NCBI GenBank assembly: GCA_001953115.1
Contig: LSSL01003282.1
Span: forward strand, 1-24,435
DNA: 24,435 nucleotides
Source of the DNA: Smittium mucronatum
Taxonomy: Eukaryota > Kickxellomycota > Harpellomycetes > Harpellales > Legeriomycetaceae
Direction of reading: 5' to 3'
Part shown: one piece after another, positions 12,001 through 22,964 of the stretch
Layout: each line of letters opens with the position of its first letter
Numbering within the stretch: position 1 is the first letter of the stretch
The notes under the pieces: model-generated
The model's database searches: none
Told to the model about the DNA's origin: nothing
Seen by the model: the letters and a program-made list of their open reading frames with translations, nothing else
Position numbers and translations under genes: made by a program

Positions 12001-12796
12001 TAATTAATAGAATCGTCCGATGATGTATTCTTTTATTTTTTCGAATTAAATTTAATCAAAATTTACATTTAAAATCGCATTAAAACATTAATTTTATGAA
12101 TCCTTTAAAGATTTCACCGTGACTTTCAACAATTTTTTATTATTTCTATTGACAATCATTTTTAAAAAATTAATAAGCATTGGATAAAATAATATTTCGA
12201 GACATTGTTTTAAACACTCTCAAAATAAAAAACTTTCACAAATCAGATTATTTTACGTAATTATCACCATTTATTTTACCTATTTTAAACCGTTTCATAC
12301 ACCCAATAAAATTTTAGCCTTTTTATTAATAATTTTTAAATTTCAGCCATGAATAAAGATTCTCTGATGGAAATGACGATTTTAAGTTTAATCCTTGCTA
12401 AATTCTCGATTTTGAAATATCTTTAAATAAAAACTATATTATTATTAGAATTCAAAAAAAAAATCTCGTTAACTGTGGAAAAATAATTAAAGATTGTTAA
12501 AAAATATATATCAAATGTCTTTTAGTTAATTTAAGCTATAATTTTCTAATTTGGTTTGATATAAATTTGTCAAATAATATGGAAGATTCTCTTTTGAAGA
12601 CGATACATTTGTTATATAATTTTTAATAGTTTACTGATTATGATATTAGAAATTAGTAGTGTTTTTGCTTTATTATCGAATGAATGAGCATATAAAAGAT
12701 ATTTTTATTTCAATTGTTAAGTAATTTAATTTTCTAATTACTGAAAGACAGTTTTGTAAAATTTATTTCATATATAGTTGATATTATTTACCGTTA
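9001..12796. other. AT-rich non-coding stretch
   Basis: No coding or RNA feature is visible. Small patches of more balanced composition (about 9720-9765 and 10080-10160) might be relics of older insertions, but nothing in them can be identified. Confidence 0.65.
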
Positions 12797-12849
12797 AAAT
12801 TTAAATTTAAATTTAAATTTATTAAACGTTATCTTTAGACATTAAACGT
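12797..12849. repeat. (TTTAAA)4-type array and 20-bp-spaced ATTAAACGT pair
   Basis: Alternating AAA and TTT blocks run from 12797 to about 12821 and are self-complementary. They are followed by ATTAAACGT at 12821-12829 and again at 12841-12849. Both are simple low-complexity structures. Confidence 0.75.
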
Positions 12850-15800
12850 CTGAATTCAAAAATATTCACCTTTATATACGGTGAAATAAATTCTGGTCAC
12901 TTAAATAATTCCCCAGCTTCAAAATCCATATTTTTATAACCAATTCATATTAATTATAGATAAAGGCATTTAAAAATGATAGAATTTTATATTATTTGTA
13001 ATTTTAGATCAAAGAAATAATTTTTAAAAAAAATTTAAAGTCAAATCTTTTATAGTTTACTTTTTTAAGGTTTTTTTATTATCTTATAACAAAAGATGGG
13101 TTATATTGTGATGAAATCGTCATTAATAAGTTTCATTGTTCTTATTAAATTGAAAAGTGAGGTATATACTACCTTAGATCTCATTCCATCATCTAAATTG
13201 GATTAATCAACTTACTTATCCTAAACATTTCATATATTTTTTATTTATATCTTTCATAATTTTTCCTTTTGGTTTGGATCAAAGAATAGATTAAAAGTAG
13301 TTATTATAGCGGCGTAATAACAAAATAATACATCAAATTTATATTAATTTTATCCCAATCAAAACAGTAGCGTCTATAAACTCTATGTTTATGTTCTTAT
13401 TCTTCATTTATTTTTTAGAATAAAAAAGATTTGATTTCCAAAAGATACTCTAGTTTTACTTTTAGCATAGGGGTATGAATTTTAATTGGGTTTTTAGATA
13501 AGTAAAAGAGATTAATTTTAAAAAATGATTTAAATTCACTTTAGAACTATTTATAAGTAGCTAATACATACACGTTTCGACAAATTAATTGTTTAATTGC
13601 GCATCTAACAGTCTTATTAAAGTATAAAAAATTATTTATAACTAAATTTATATATATATCCATTTTCTATCTCAAAATGAAACTTTTATACATTAGATTT
13701 TGAAATAAAAAAGAAAAAAAGAAAATCATGATGGAGACTAGTTAAGTCTATATCTTAAAAATTCATATCTAATGATTAAATAAAGAAGATAAATTTAAAT
13801 ATTTATAAAGAAAATTAGTATTGAAAAAATATTTAAATTATTTTGATTATTTTTATAAAATAAGCTTCCTATAAAAAATTCATAAAGTTCGTAGCACCAT
13901 TTAAGGCCAAAATTATGCATATTAGTTTTGCTAATTAAAAGAGATTAAAAAAATTGTGAAAATTAAGCGGATGAAGGTGGTGTGTGAAAAAATATATTTT
14001 GAGAGTGTTTAAATTAATCCCTCTAATATTTTTAATTATTTAGAATATGTTCTTATTCTTTTTTTAATAAGAAATCAATAATATATAATAAATAATAAAT
14101 AATCTATCGATTTTTATCTTTTAAAGATTTAAAAAAAAGGTTGTATTTATAAAAACGTCTTATCTTAATTTTATTTTGGGACTATTCATAATTAAAACTA
14201 ATGTTATTTTTCTTAACTTCTTTTTTTAAAAAAAGTTATACGTACGTAAAAATATAAAACATCAATAAAACATTTTTATTAACTGTCGATCATTTTTCTA
14301 AAAAAAATAGCTTTGTGAATTTTTTTTATAACTGTGAACTTCTTTTAATATATTAAATTTATAAATAGATTTCTTGTGTTGATAGTATTTTAATTCATAT
14401 TTTTAAAATAATTATTTTGTATTAATAATTCTTAGTTTGTACTTAGATAAATTAGAAGATTTTTATACAAATAATATAAATTTGTAGTTAATACATTCTT
14501 TTTTTAAGATTAAGAGATTTAAAAAAAAAAATTAAAAAAAACTACATAATTTATTTTAAAATTCAAAATTTTGTTAATTATATATTTTAGCTAAATTTTA
14601 GATATCTAAAACTATTCAATAATTAATATGTTAAAAATTCCTAAAAAAATAATTATTTTTTGAAAAATGAAGCTATTAAGTTATTAGAATTTCAAAATTA
14701 CTCAAATAAATAAAAATTTCCGTTATTTTTATAAAAAATTTATGCTTAAATGTATATTATTAAGGGGTATTCATGTAAGAATTTTTTTTTCTTAGGAGAT
14801 AAAAATAAAGTATAAAGATTATTTAATAAAATTTATTATTAATTATCAAAGAAAATAAAAAAATTTAATCTGCTTATAATTATATTTTTTTTACCTTATC
14901 ATTTTGGACCCCTTAATATTTTATTTTTTTTGGAAAGCAAAACTCTGGATAAATGGAATTATTAATAATTTTCATAAAATGAGATTACAAAAATTAGAAC
15001 ATTTTTATTAATTATATTCAGCAAAAAAAAATCGTTAATATAATTTAAATAATATTAAGTGAATCATTTTAATCAATATTTTTTGATAAATTTCATTTTT
15101 GAAACATGTATTTTGTTGAGATAAATAGAATTATGTTGGATTTTTTTTATTAAAATTTATAAAATAAAAAGGTTAAAATAATTAACTTTTGGTTTATTAA
15201 ACAAAATAAGAATTATAATATAAAAGTTGAAAATCAAATTTTAAAAAATTTTCGGATGTTTTTCAATATATTTAAAATTATGAATTGTTTATCATGAAAC
15301 TCTTTTCCTGTTTTAAAATTCAATTTTTTATATTTACAAAAAATATTAATGAGGTATTTTGATTTAAATTTAAAAAATATATATATTATTAATATTTACT
15401 ATTTAAAAACTCTTTGAATAGTTCGTAATCCATTTTATAATGTCTACCTCAATTTATTATTGATTCGCTAATTTTCAACCTTTTTCGAGATTTATATATT
15501 TAATGAGATGTATAAGAAAAATAATCTCTATTTCATTAAAAAAATCTTTTTTTTGATTTAATATTTATCCACAGTTCAACCTATCAATCCACGAGTACGA
15601 TTATGACTTCAATTTTTCGATAAATAAAGATATTTTAGATAACATGGGAGAATCTTAGACTGAGAAGTCGTTTTTAAACCATTAAAAATTAGATGGTAAT
15701 TTGAATCTAAAACATAATATTGGCTTAATAGTTACGTTTAATTTTCAAAAATTTTATAAAAATTACCTGATTAATTCTGCAAAAATAATATTGGGAATTT

Positions 15801-16974
15801 TCAGTATTTTAAATGATTAAAAATATGTATTTTATAAATAAGAAATTTTTCTGATATAGAAATAAGGAGATAAATTATTTAAATTTCTTTGAGCTAAAAA
15901 ATCTTCCAAATATATCTATAATTTATTATATAACTTACTGTAAATTTACATAACATATCCATTTTCTCAAATGCGAGACAGTAAATTTTGGATCTTGAAA
16001 GAATTGAACTACGGGATTTTTTCAATGAGAAAATTGAAATAATTTTTTAATTTGTGAGAATAATTCCTAACCTTTAATTAAGTCAAAGAGAAATGTGCTG
16101 GATTTGAATTGGTTTGAAATTTCAATTTTTTACAAAATTTCTATCTGGAAAAATGATGAAGTTATACTTACTTAGTGTGTATTTCTATCATATTTGATTT
16201 TTATTTTATTTGAATTGCTATTATCCAATTTTTTAAACAGTAAAAATAATCATATACTGAAAATAATAACCCCAAGAGTCGTTAAATTTCTTATTAGCTT
16301 TGCTATTTTTTAAAAGATTAAACATATTTTTACAAAAATTTATACAAATTTCGTTTAAATACACAATAATTCTTTTTTACCCAATATAATTTCTAAAAAA
16401 TTACATATTTATACACAAAAAGATTGCTCTTTTTTATTTGATAAATAAATTTATATTAATATTTTCAAGATTTATATTTATACCTTAGTTATCCGAATAG
16501 AAATTTAAAAATAAGATATTTTTCAAGCTTTATGGATAATTTTTCGATTTATTTGACTATATCAAGCACAGGAAAAGTAAAAATGAATCTCAATATTTAA
16601 AAATGAGAAAAAGTTCAAAAATTGTTAACATGTTGCTTATAAATAAATAGATTACGCAAATGAAAGTCATAGAAATTTTCAAAAATTAGTCTTTTGAGAG
16701 AAGATTACTTATTTTATAAAGATAATATTATAATAAAAATAATTACACAAATAAATACAATTTATAAGTAAAAAATTAAATATTTATACAGTTTAGCTGA
16801 AGATTTTTTTTCAATAAAAACAAAAATTGTTAAAAACGCTAAAAAATAAATTAAAATATAATTTGAAATTTCGAACCTAAATTTACACTAAATTAAAACA
16901 TTATTAGATTATACACATACACACGCAAGTAAAAAAAAATTATTCGGTATTAAAAAAATTTATAATTCTGGAAA
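12850..16974. other. AT-rich non-coding stretch
   Basis: All frames are closed at short intervals. No inverted repeat of note, RNA gene or protein-like reading was found over these four kilobases. Confidence 0.65.
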
Positions 16975-18401
16975 ATGCATGAAATTACAATATATATTAC
17001 TTTATTTCATCATATTTTTCGATTATATGATACAAGAAAATATTTTCAATCTAAAAAGAGGAGATATTTGGAAAGAAAGAGGTTTAATAGTAAAAAAATC
17101 TCAAATGATTTTACAGTATTTATTATGATAGTTTCATTTCAAATCTCATCTTTTTTAAAAAAAAGTATTTCAGAAACGCTATCTTTTTCAAATTTAGTTG
17201 GAAATAATTTTAATATTCTCTTATTGTAGAATTTAATTATAATTGATCTAATAAAAAATATCAATCTGTTCTGTGTATAACTTTGTAAATTTTCAGAAAC
17301 TTTATTGATTAAAAATTTTTTTTGTGATTTAAACGAATTTTTTGTATTTTCGAGTTTTTTTGATTAAAAATAATTTTTACCGTTTTAATAATATATGCTA
17401 ATAAAAAAACCTAGATTTTCAAAAGAAAAAAACATTTCTAATTTAAAAAAATATTTTTCCGAAATGGATTAAGAATTTAGTGAAAAAAATCGAAATTACC
17501 ACAATTAATCTTGAAAATTGAATCAAGTTATTAATATTTATTTTAGTTCAATAAATTCTAAACATCTCAAAAATAGCATTTTTCGAAATAATAAAATTAA
17601 TATAAACAATGGGATAATTTCTCTTTTTTTAAATTTTCAGAAAAAATTTAATTTTTTTTAATTTTCAGATTAAATTAAGTTTATAATTTTGGCATTTATT
17701 AAAATCTTTTTAAACTTTTTTATTTATTATTAATATCCCCTTCTTATTAATTCAATTTAAACTCTTAATAAAACAAAATTTTAATTTATGAGACTCAATC
17801 AATTGAATTTATTTTTTTATTTAATCAAAGTATTATTGAATTTGTAATTAATTTAGATACCATACTTTATAAAAAATAATATTCTTTAAAAAAAACTTTA
17901 TGGGTATTAATCGATCTATTCAAAAAATACCTTTAGTATTTTTTTAGTTTATAATTAAAAAAATATCCTGAAATTATTTTCTGAACTTTTTCCTAATAAT
18001 TTAATCTGTTTCACATGGGTTTATTATTATAAAATAGTTTTTTATCTATAAATTTAATTACGAAACCTATAAAATTATAAAAATTAAAGATGTATTTTAA
18101 AAAAAGAATAATTTAGATCAGTTTATATTAATTATTAAAATAGTTTATAATTATTTTTTTAATTTATAGTGGACGAATTATCTATTAAATCTACTCAAAA
18201 GAAAAATACTTAGTTTTTTTGATTTAAAAAAGTATCATTTATTGAGGCTCATAAATTCTTTTTCGAATTAAAAGTAAATAGAATTTTATAAAAATTTGCG
18301 TTATATGATTTAAATTTTCTTTTTTTTTTGAATATTATATATAATTAAACGGATATTTAGAATGATTTTAATATGTATTTCAAGTTTTTTTGTTTCTGTT
18401 A
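16975..18401. other. AT-rich stretch with one chance-length open frame
   Basis: The longest open frame of the desert (84 codons, plus strand, 16975-17229) lies here. Its product would be rich in Ile, Phe, Lys and Ser with no motif, signal peptide or clear membrane segment. A stop frequency near one codon in ten predicts about one such frame across the desert by chance, so I do not call it a gene. Confidence 0.55.
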
Positions 18402-18421
18402 ATATATATATATATATATAT
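18402..18421. repeat. (AT)10 microsatellite
   Basis: Ten uninterrupted AT dinucleotides; likely length-variable. Confidence 0.92.
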
Positions 18422-18585
18422 TACAAAGATTTATTTAAAAATTTTGACAAAATTTTATGGATTTTCTGAATCACCAATTCTATTAACTTAAAATTTACAA
18501 TAAATTTCAAATAAAAAAAATAGGTTTTATTTTTATAAGTTTAAAAATATTATTTAAAGGTATTTAAAAAAACTATATAATTAAC

Positions 18586-18634
18586 AATTTTTATTAAAAT
18601 TTATAAATTTATAAATTTATTAATAATAAAAATT
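18586..18634. repeat. Inverted repeat around a TTTATAAA array
   Basis: AATTTTTATTA (18586-18596) pairs with TAATAAAAATT (18624-18634). Between them is a short self-complementary TTTATAAA-type repeat. The whole segment could form a single long hairpin, although AT-rich sequence makes this easy to reach by chance. Confidence 0.65.
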
Positions 18635-18639
18635 TAAAT

Positions 18640-19411
18640 GATTAGGGCTTACTTTTATATGGCATTATAGTATACATTAATATATAGGTGTGTCTTATTT
18701 CATTTTGATTTGGGTTTAACTCTAGATTTTTATCGACCAATCAGAATTTTTTTTCCATAACTATTGGAATTAAAATTAAGTATTATTTTAAAAATATTCA
18801 AATTTTTGAATTATTAGAAATAATAATATAGTGAGAGCAAATACTTTATAAATATTAGAAGATTTGGAGTTGATGAATTAATGAATTGAGAAAAAAAAAA
18901 TTAAAAAAAATCTATCAATATTATGGATCACTAATTGGATATTATACTTTTTTTTGATATTCTATAACACCATTTAATATTTCAATTATCATCATTTCCA
19001 TTAATTTTTTTATGGCGAATATTATACTCATATCAATTCAGGAGCCATAAATCATTAATATAAGAAAATATTTAATTTTTTTGGTAAATATATAAGAAAA
19101 CTGTTTATTTTATTATAAACAAACGTATATAAAAATAGAATATATATAAATTTAAACATTTACTACTAAAATCATTGATTAAAATCAAAATATTGAATAT
19201 TGATTGGAGTTAAAAAAATCTTTCTGTTTATATAAAAAAAAAGTATATTATGGATACATGAGAAATTTCTGGAGGATGATTTGAAAAAAATTAAAGTTAC
19301 AAATAATTTTGGTTTATCATTTCTTCATCTCAAAAGCCCGTTATTATATTGGTATAAAATGAAAATAAATATCAATATACATAGGTATCTCTTGCTCTAA
19401 AATATATAAAA
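18640..19411. other. AT-rich non-coding stretch before the DIRS-like relic
   Basis: No feature is visible. Composition begins to become more balanced towards 19480, where the retroelement sequence starts. Confidence 0.6.
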
Positions 19412-19540
19412 TACTTATTAATCCATAAAATAAAAAAAATTGTATCCTCTTCAATAAGGAAACAGTTTTCTTTTTTTAAAAAAACTCCAACGTCCCAATA
19501 CAGATATTGAGACGCAAATTAAAGTTTATTGCGCCTAATA
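19412..19540. repeat. Candidate left inverted terminal repeat of the DIRS-like relic
   Basis: Read on the minus strand this arm gives TATTAGGCGC (19540-19531), CAATATCTG (19509-19501), TATGG (19427-19423) and AAGTA (19416-19412). The same four blocks occur in the same order on the plus strand at 24089-24202. The last three sit at identical spacing: 73 bases between CAATATCTG and TATGG in both arms. The gap between the first two differs (21 against 6 bases). An AG[TC]TTTTTTA segment is also shared. Sequence between the blocks is poorly conserved, as expected for an old copy. Confidence 0.5.
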
Positions 19541-19584
19541 AAATGAATTTAAGAGATTTGAAATAGATGAAAAGATAATTTTAC

Positions 19585-19888
19585 GTATTATACAATATAT
19601 GCCAAGTTTGCAAAGGCATATATTGTATAATACGAAAAATTGGACCATAGTATGTGTTATCATGATTTTTATTAAAATATCGAAATTAAAAATTAGGCAT
19701 TTCTATTTTTCAGAAAATAAAAAATTAATAACTATACAATGCCTTTAGTTACTTTAATAATATACCTTATCATCTCAAGCCTAAAAAAAGGTTAATTTGT
19801 AGAGATGATGTGGGTGGGCCATACTATGGTCGCATTGTTTGTATAATATTTATATTCCGAGCTTGCCAATGCATATATTGCATAATAC
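19585..19888. mobile_element. 304-bp foldback with hairpin arms
   Basis: The outer ends are GTATTAT (19585-19591) and ATAATAC (19882-19888). The left arm is itself a perfect hairpin: 20 bases at 19584-19603 pair with 19615-19634 around an 11-base loop (AAGTTTGCAAA). It is followed by GACCATAGTATG (19643-19654), matched exactly by CATACTATGGTC (19820-19831). The right arm is a decayed copy of the same hairpin. The arms therefore form a roughly 70-base imperfect terminal inverted repeat. It carries no coding sequence and lies between the recombinase end and the left terminus of the DIRS-like relic. It is either a MITE inserted there or the element's own terminal/internal complementary structure. 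Confidence 0.7.
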
Positions 19889-19939
19889 TTCATCCAATGG
19901 GACAGAAGTATTGTATCCAAAGTAAGAACAGATTCAGTC

Positions 19940-20990
19940 AAGTTATACTTACTCCTTCTTGAAACTTGTAGTGGTTATCAAATACTTAGAATGAGTACTA
20001 GAAACCATCTGATACTATCTCTTATGCCTGCATAACCACCACTGATTACATAGGTTCTCCTATTTCACTGGCTTTAAATCTAAGAGCACTTCTTCCTTCA
20101 GTTATTAAGTACAAAATATATACATATGCTTACCTATTCTTTCCTGACCAAAAGGTAAAGATAAATCCTTAATTCGTCTTATCAGTGAGTTTATAAATAT
20201 ATTATTGTGATTTTCGTTGGTATTAATGCAATGAATGATGGTTACTATCTTCTTGTACTCTAAATACTTTTTCACCGGACCCAGTAAAGGCTTTTTTTGT
20301 CTGGATAAATCAATCGGCTTTTCTATAGATATCATTCAAGTTTTTCTTTTTTAGATTTGCCACTATCTGAATCCCATTATTAGTAAACTTATGTTTCTAA
20401 TTTTTTATTCTTTGTATGTAGCTAGGTCTTATGAACCCACAAATGGCAGGGATCAAGTAAATTTTGACTGTGAGGTTCAAATTGGATATTTCTGCATTAG
20501 AAACCCAAGACTTTAGTTGTTTTATTGCGGGATATAGATCATATATAGGCCTTAAAAAAGAACTTATCTTGGAATTATTTATATATTTAATAAATTTGAA
20601 GTATATATTATTCTCTGTGGTAATTTAATTGGTTTAAAACATGTAAAAAATGTCTTATTTATAAATAAGGAAAGTAGATACGGACAAACTTCTGTATAAA
20701 TTGTCATCGGATAGATAGTTTACAATTTATATAGCGTTTATTTCTCATGTTTTATAAAAATATGATATATTTTCATTTAATTTCTTCTATAGAAAGCAAT
20801 GTGTTTTTTTAATGTGTGTTTTTATGTTTCTAGAAGTGATTAATTCAATAGCATATCCGCTCAAAACTTCACTTTCGAGTGTACACCAATAATTTTCCAA
20901 GCCTTTAAAAACCAATCTTTGCTCTAGAGAATGGAGACTTTCTAGTTTGTGGAACGAGGATAAAATTTGTCGCTGGTATATGTATTGTAA
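19940..20990 (-). pseudogene. Tyrosine recombinase domain, degenerate
   Basis: Minus-strand readings recall the YR of DIRS elements, which joins circular cDNA to the target without duplicating it. The N-terminal SAM-like part is suggested by KDWFLKAWKIIGVHSK near 20930-20880. Box I reads GFIRPSYIQRIK, with the Arg codon at 20427-20429 in the expected place of the first catalytic arginine. A middle segment (20335-20105, 76 codons open) contains PIDLSRQKKPLLGPVKKYL and GQERIGKHM. The C-terminus reads EIVSDGF and then FDNHYKF, whose Tyr codon at 19968-19970 fits the nucleophile. These three parts lie in different frames, so at least two frameshifts occurred. I cannot recognise the H-x-x-R box with confidence; the RFKASEIGEP stretch near 20078-20050 is where it should be. 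The ATG at 20335 is not a true start. Confidence 0.68.
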
Positions 20991-20999
20991 TTAACCAAT

Positions 21000-21690
21000 A
21001 GATTCCGTACACATATTGAATATTTCATCCAATAGAGAAAGTCTCCCATAATCATAATTGACTTTTAGAAAATAGAAAATGGTATAAATAAGGAAGATTA
21101 GTAATTTTGGAATGGCTAAGATTTTCAACTTGTCACCTTCCCGACCCCTTATATTTTTAACTAGTATATCCTTTTAACTTTTATCATAAAAATTATCCCA
21201 TTCAACCTGAACCTTACATGTATCAAACTTTCCACTAATATCTGCAAAATATTGGAAACCATATCGCATATTTCCAATTAGGTGTTATTATTTTCATTGT
21301 AACTCTCTCTCTCGTCTCACCTTTTGTATTATAGACGGTATTAGGTTAATCGACAGAAATAATCATTTGAATTTACGCTGGTTCCGTGTATGTATTACGC
21401 GTTAACCGCTAGGGCTATTGGGTATAAAAACCATATGTAGTATTTAGGAAGTTGGACATCATGTAAACTCGAAAAATATCTAACTCTTGTTTTCCCCGCA
21501 TTTGATCTAATACTCTGAAACTCTTCAAAAAATAAGATTCCTTTTGAGCTGTTAGGCGTTAATGTGAGTATGTTGAATTCAATATTGAAAATAAATACAA
21601 TTTCTGAGGGCCTGTGTGGGTTTATAAGCAATAGAGCCAAATTATTTTCAAAATATAGAGTAAGGTGAAAGAATTTGAACTGAATTTTTT
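21000..21690 (-). pseudogene. RNase H to recombinase linker, degenerate
   Basis: The longest open piece is 124 codons (21769-21395), which begins in the wrong frame inside the RNase H and then reads the true linker. It contains LHDVQLPKYYIWFLYPIALAVNA-type sequence near 21470-21395, resembling the 'N.QLP.Y.SW..D..A..VDAF' stretch that follows RNase H in DIRS and related Pol proteins. Just beyond, in another frame, comes TPNWKYAIWFPIF (about 21285-21245), resembling the 'P.W....W.P.L' motif near the recombinase. The remaining sequence is too eroded to read. Within it GGAGACTTTCT (20934-20944 region) and its complement near 21041-21051 form an inverted pair of unknown meaning. Confidence 0.55.
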
Positions 21691-21985
21691 TTTTATATAT
21701 GAAATTATCATGATTTTGTCTGAAAATACCTTCACAGAAAGAACAACTAAATTTGAGAGTTTCAAACAAAAAAAATGTAGAAAAAATTCTTGGATTTATA
21801 TGTAGTCAGAGTGGTTCTGATCCCAAGCACCAAAATAAAAAAAAACCCCCCTACAAAGATCATCCGTACGATTTCCTAAGAATCCATAAATATTTCTAGC
21901 CTCGAATTCTTGTGAAAGAAGCATTAAATCTTCCAGTGAGTTATATGATCTCTGAACCAAGCCAAATTATCGATCCTTGGAAAAT
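21691..21985 (-). pseudogene. RNase H domain, degenerate
   Basis: The first catalytic aspartate is probably the Asp of IFMDS (codon 21884-21882), directly before a TAG (21878-21876) and VRMIFVGGF. The frame is lost at an A9-C7 homopolymer (about 21837-21852, plus strand). In the next frame GAWDQNHSDYI resumes at 21833, followed by IQEFF and a hydrophobic helix, then VFSDKIMIISYIKK (Asp codon 21720-21718). This matches the usual order of the fold in retroelements: D-S/A, W, I-x-x-x-E, S-D-N. The Asn after the second Asp is Lys here. The domain sits correctly between RT and YR, supporting the DIRS reading. Confidence 0.6.
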
Positions 21986-21991
21986 TAATAT

Positions 21992-22503
21992 TCACTTTCG
22001 ACATTTATTTGGTTTTCTAGAATAATGAGTCTTTTTCCAACTTTAGAAGACTCTCAAAATGAGTCTCACAGAGAATATAGCTACGCTCATTTTTTGATAT
22101 TTCCTTGTAAAACTGGGTAGGTACATTAAAGAAGTTTCCAGCTTCTTGATTAAAGCTGTGGAATCTCTTTTGGGGTAGCTTAGCTTCACTGTGGGGACCT
22201 TAAATGGAATTCCCATTGAATTTATCGTAATTAAAAGGTGGGTAATCGATTGGCATGGTTTCAGATTCGATTTCTTATAATTCAGTAAGAATCCAAGCTT
22301 GTTTAGTTTCCATAAATCCTTCTGTGTATATTATGAGAATATCTCCTTCGTTTCACATGTTATCAATATGATTTAAAAATATATAAACATCTGGATTCAG
22401 CTTCTAGGTTTCCATTTAACCAGAAAAATTAGAATCGTGGTGAAGATCAGGGGGCTTAGTAATATGCCAAAATTGAGAACCCTGGATCTATATTTCTTGG
22501 ATC
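21992..22503 (-). pseudogene. Reverse transcriptase of DIRS type, degenerate
   Basis: A single frame runs over about 170 codons with four stops. It has FGILLSPLIFT (22471-22439), the G-x-x-x-[SA]-P-x-x-F-T motif typical of DIRS and gypsy-type RTs, then FLVKWKP. The catalytic Y-[LF]-D-D box at 22381-22370 reads Y-F-stop-I, so both aspartates are gone. After it come LGFLLNYKKSNLKP (22297-22255), SITHLLITINSM and KVPTVKL. This is the characteristic 'LGF..N..KS.L.P' palm/thumb stretch with the following 'HLG' position, in which Gly is now Leu. SLMYLPSFTRKYQKMSVAIF fits the thumb region of DIRS RTs. The stops are TGA 22399-22397, TAA 22375-22373, TAA 22333-22331 and TAA 22045-22043. Confidence 0.78.
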
Positions 22504-22964
22504 CCCATTGAAATCGCTGATATTTGCTTCATGGGTTTTTTGTTAAGAAGTGCAATTAGGCATCCTCTAGACCCCTACTGGACACACAGTCTTTTCCTCT
22601 TAGAATCTTGTGGACCGTAATCAGAGTTTACATTTTGAATTTTTTCATCTATATATGGGTATTTTTTACTCTCAGTTCTAGAGCAGATCTGAGCTCTCCC
22701 AATTTCTTCCAAATAGTAAATAGGTTTGAGTAGATCCTTTTTGTGTTTTTGGATACCTCGTTCATCGCTCTCTCTTATAACAATTATATATACTTCTCTT
22801 TTATGGCCTGTATTTTATGCAAGCCTAGAAGCCTTTTTGTTTTAAGGGATATATAAAGAGAGAATAAATGATTCTGGAAGGGAAGGATCTAGCCCTTGGT
22901 GATTATATATTGCTCTCAATGGTCGTATGTAGGCATTTCTCATGCCTTCTATTAAAGTCTTAGG
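22504..22964 (-). pseudogene. N-terminal part of the Pol reading, motif-poor
   Basis: Between the Gag tail and the RT palm one frame is mostly open. It reads LIEGMRNAYIRPLRAIYNHQ, crosses two stops, and then runs about 75 codons from near 22820 to 22590 (NTGHKREVYI... to ...KRKRLCVQ). I recognise no motif. Another frame over part of the same DNA (NEVSKNTKRIYSNLFTIWKK) is also fairly open, so the choice of frame is uncertain. Position alone suggests the linker and finger region of the RT. Confidence 0.4.

Noticed and set aside
16975..17229. 84-codon plus-strand open frame, the longest in the AT desert
   Set aside because: No motif, and its amino-acid makeup mirrors base composition. With a stop roughly every ten codons, about one frame of this length is expected by chance in 18 kb on two strands.
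1476..19411. tRNA, rRNA or snRNA genes
   Set aside because: I looked for GGTTC-type loop motifs and GC-rich stems and saw none that fold into a convincing gene. A covariance-model scan would settle it.
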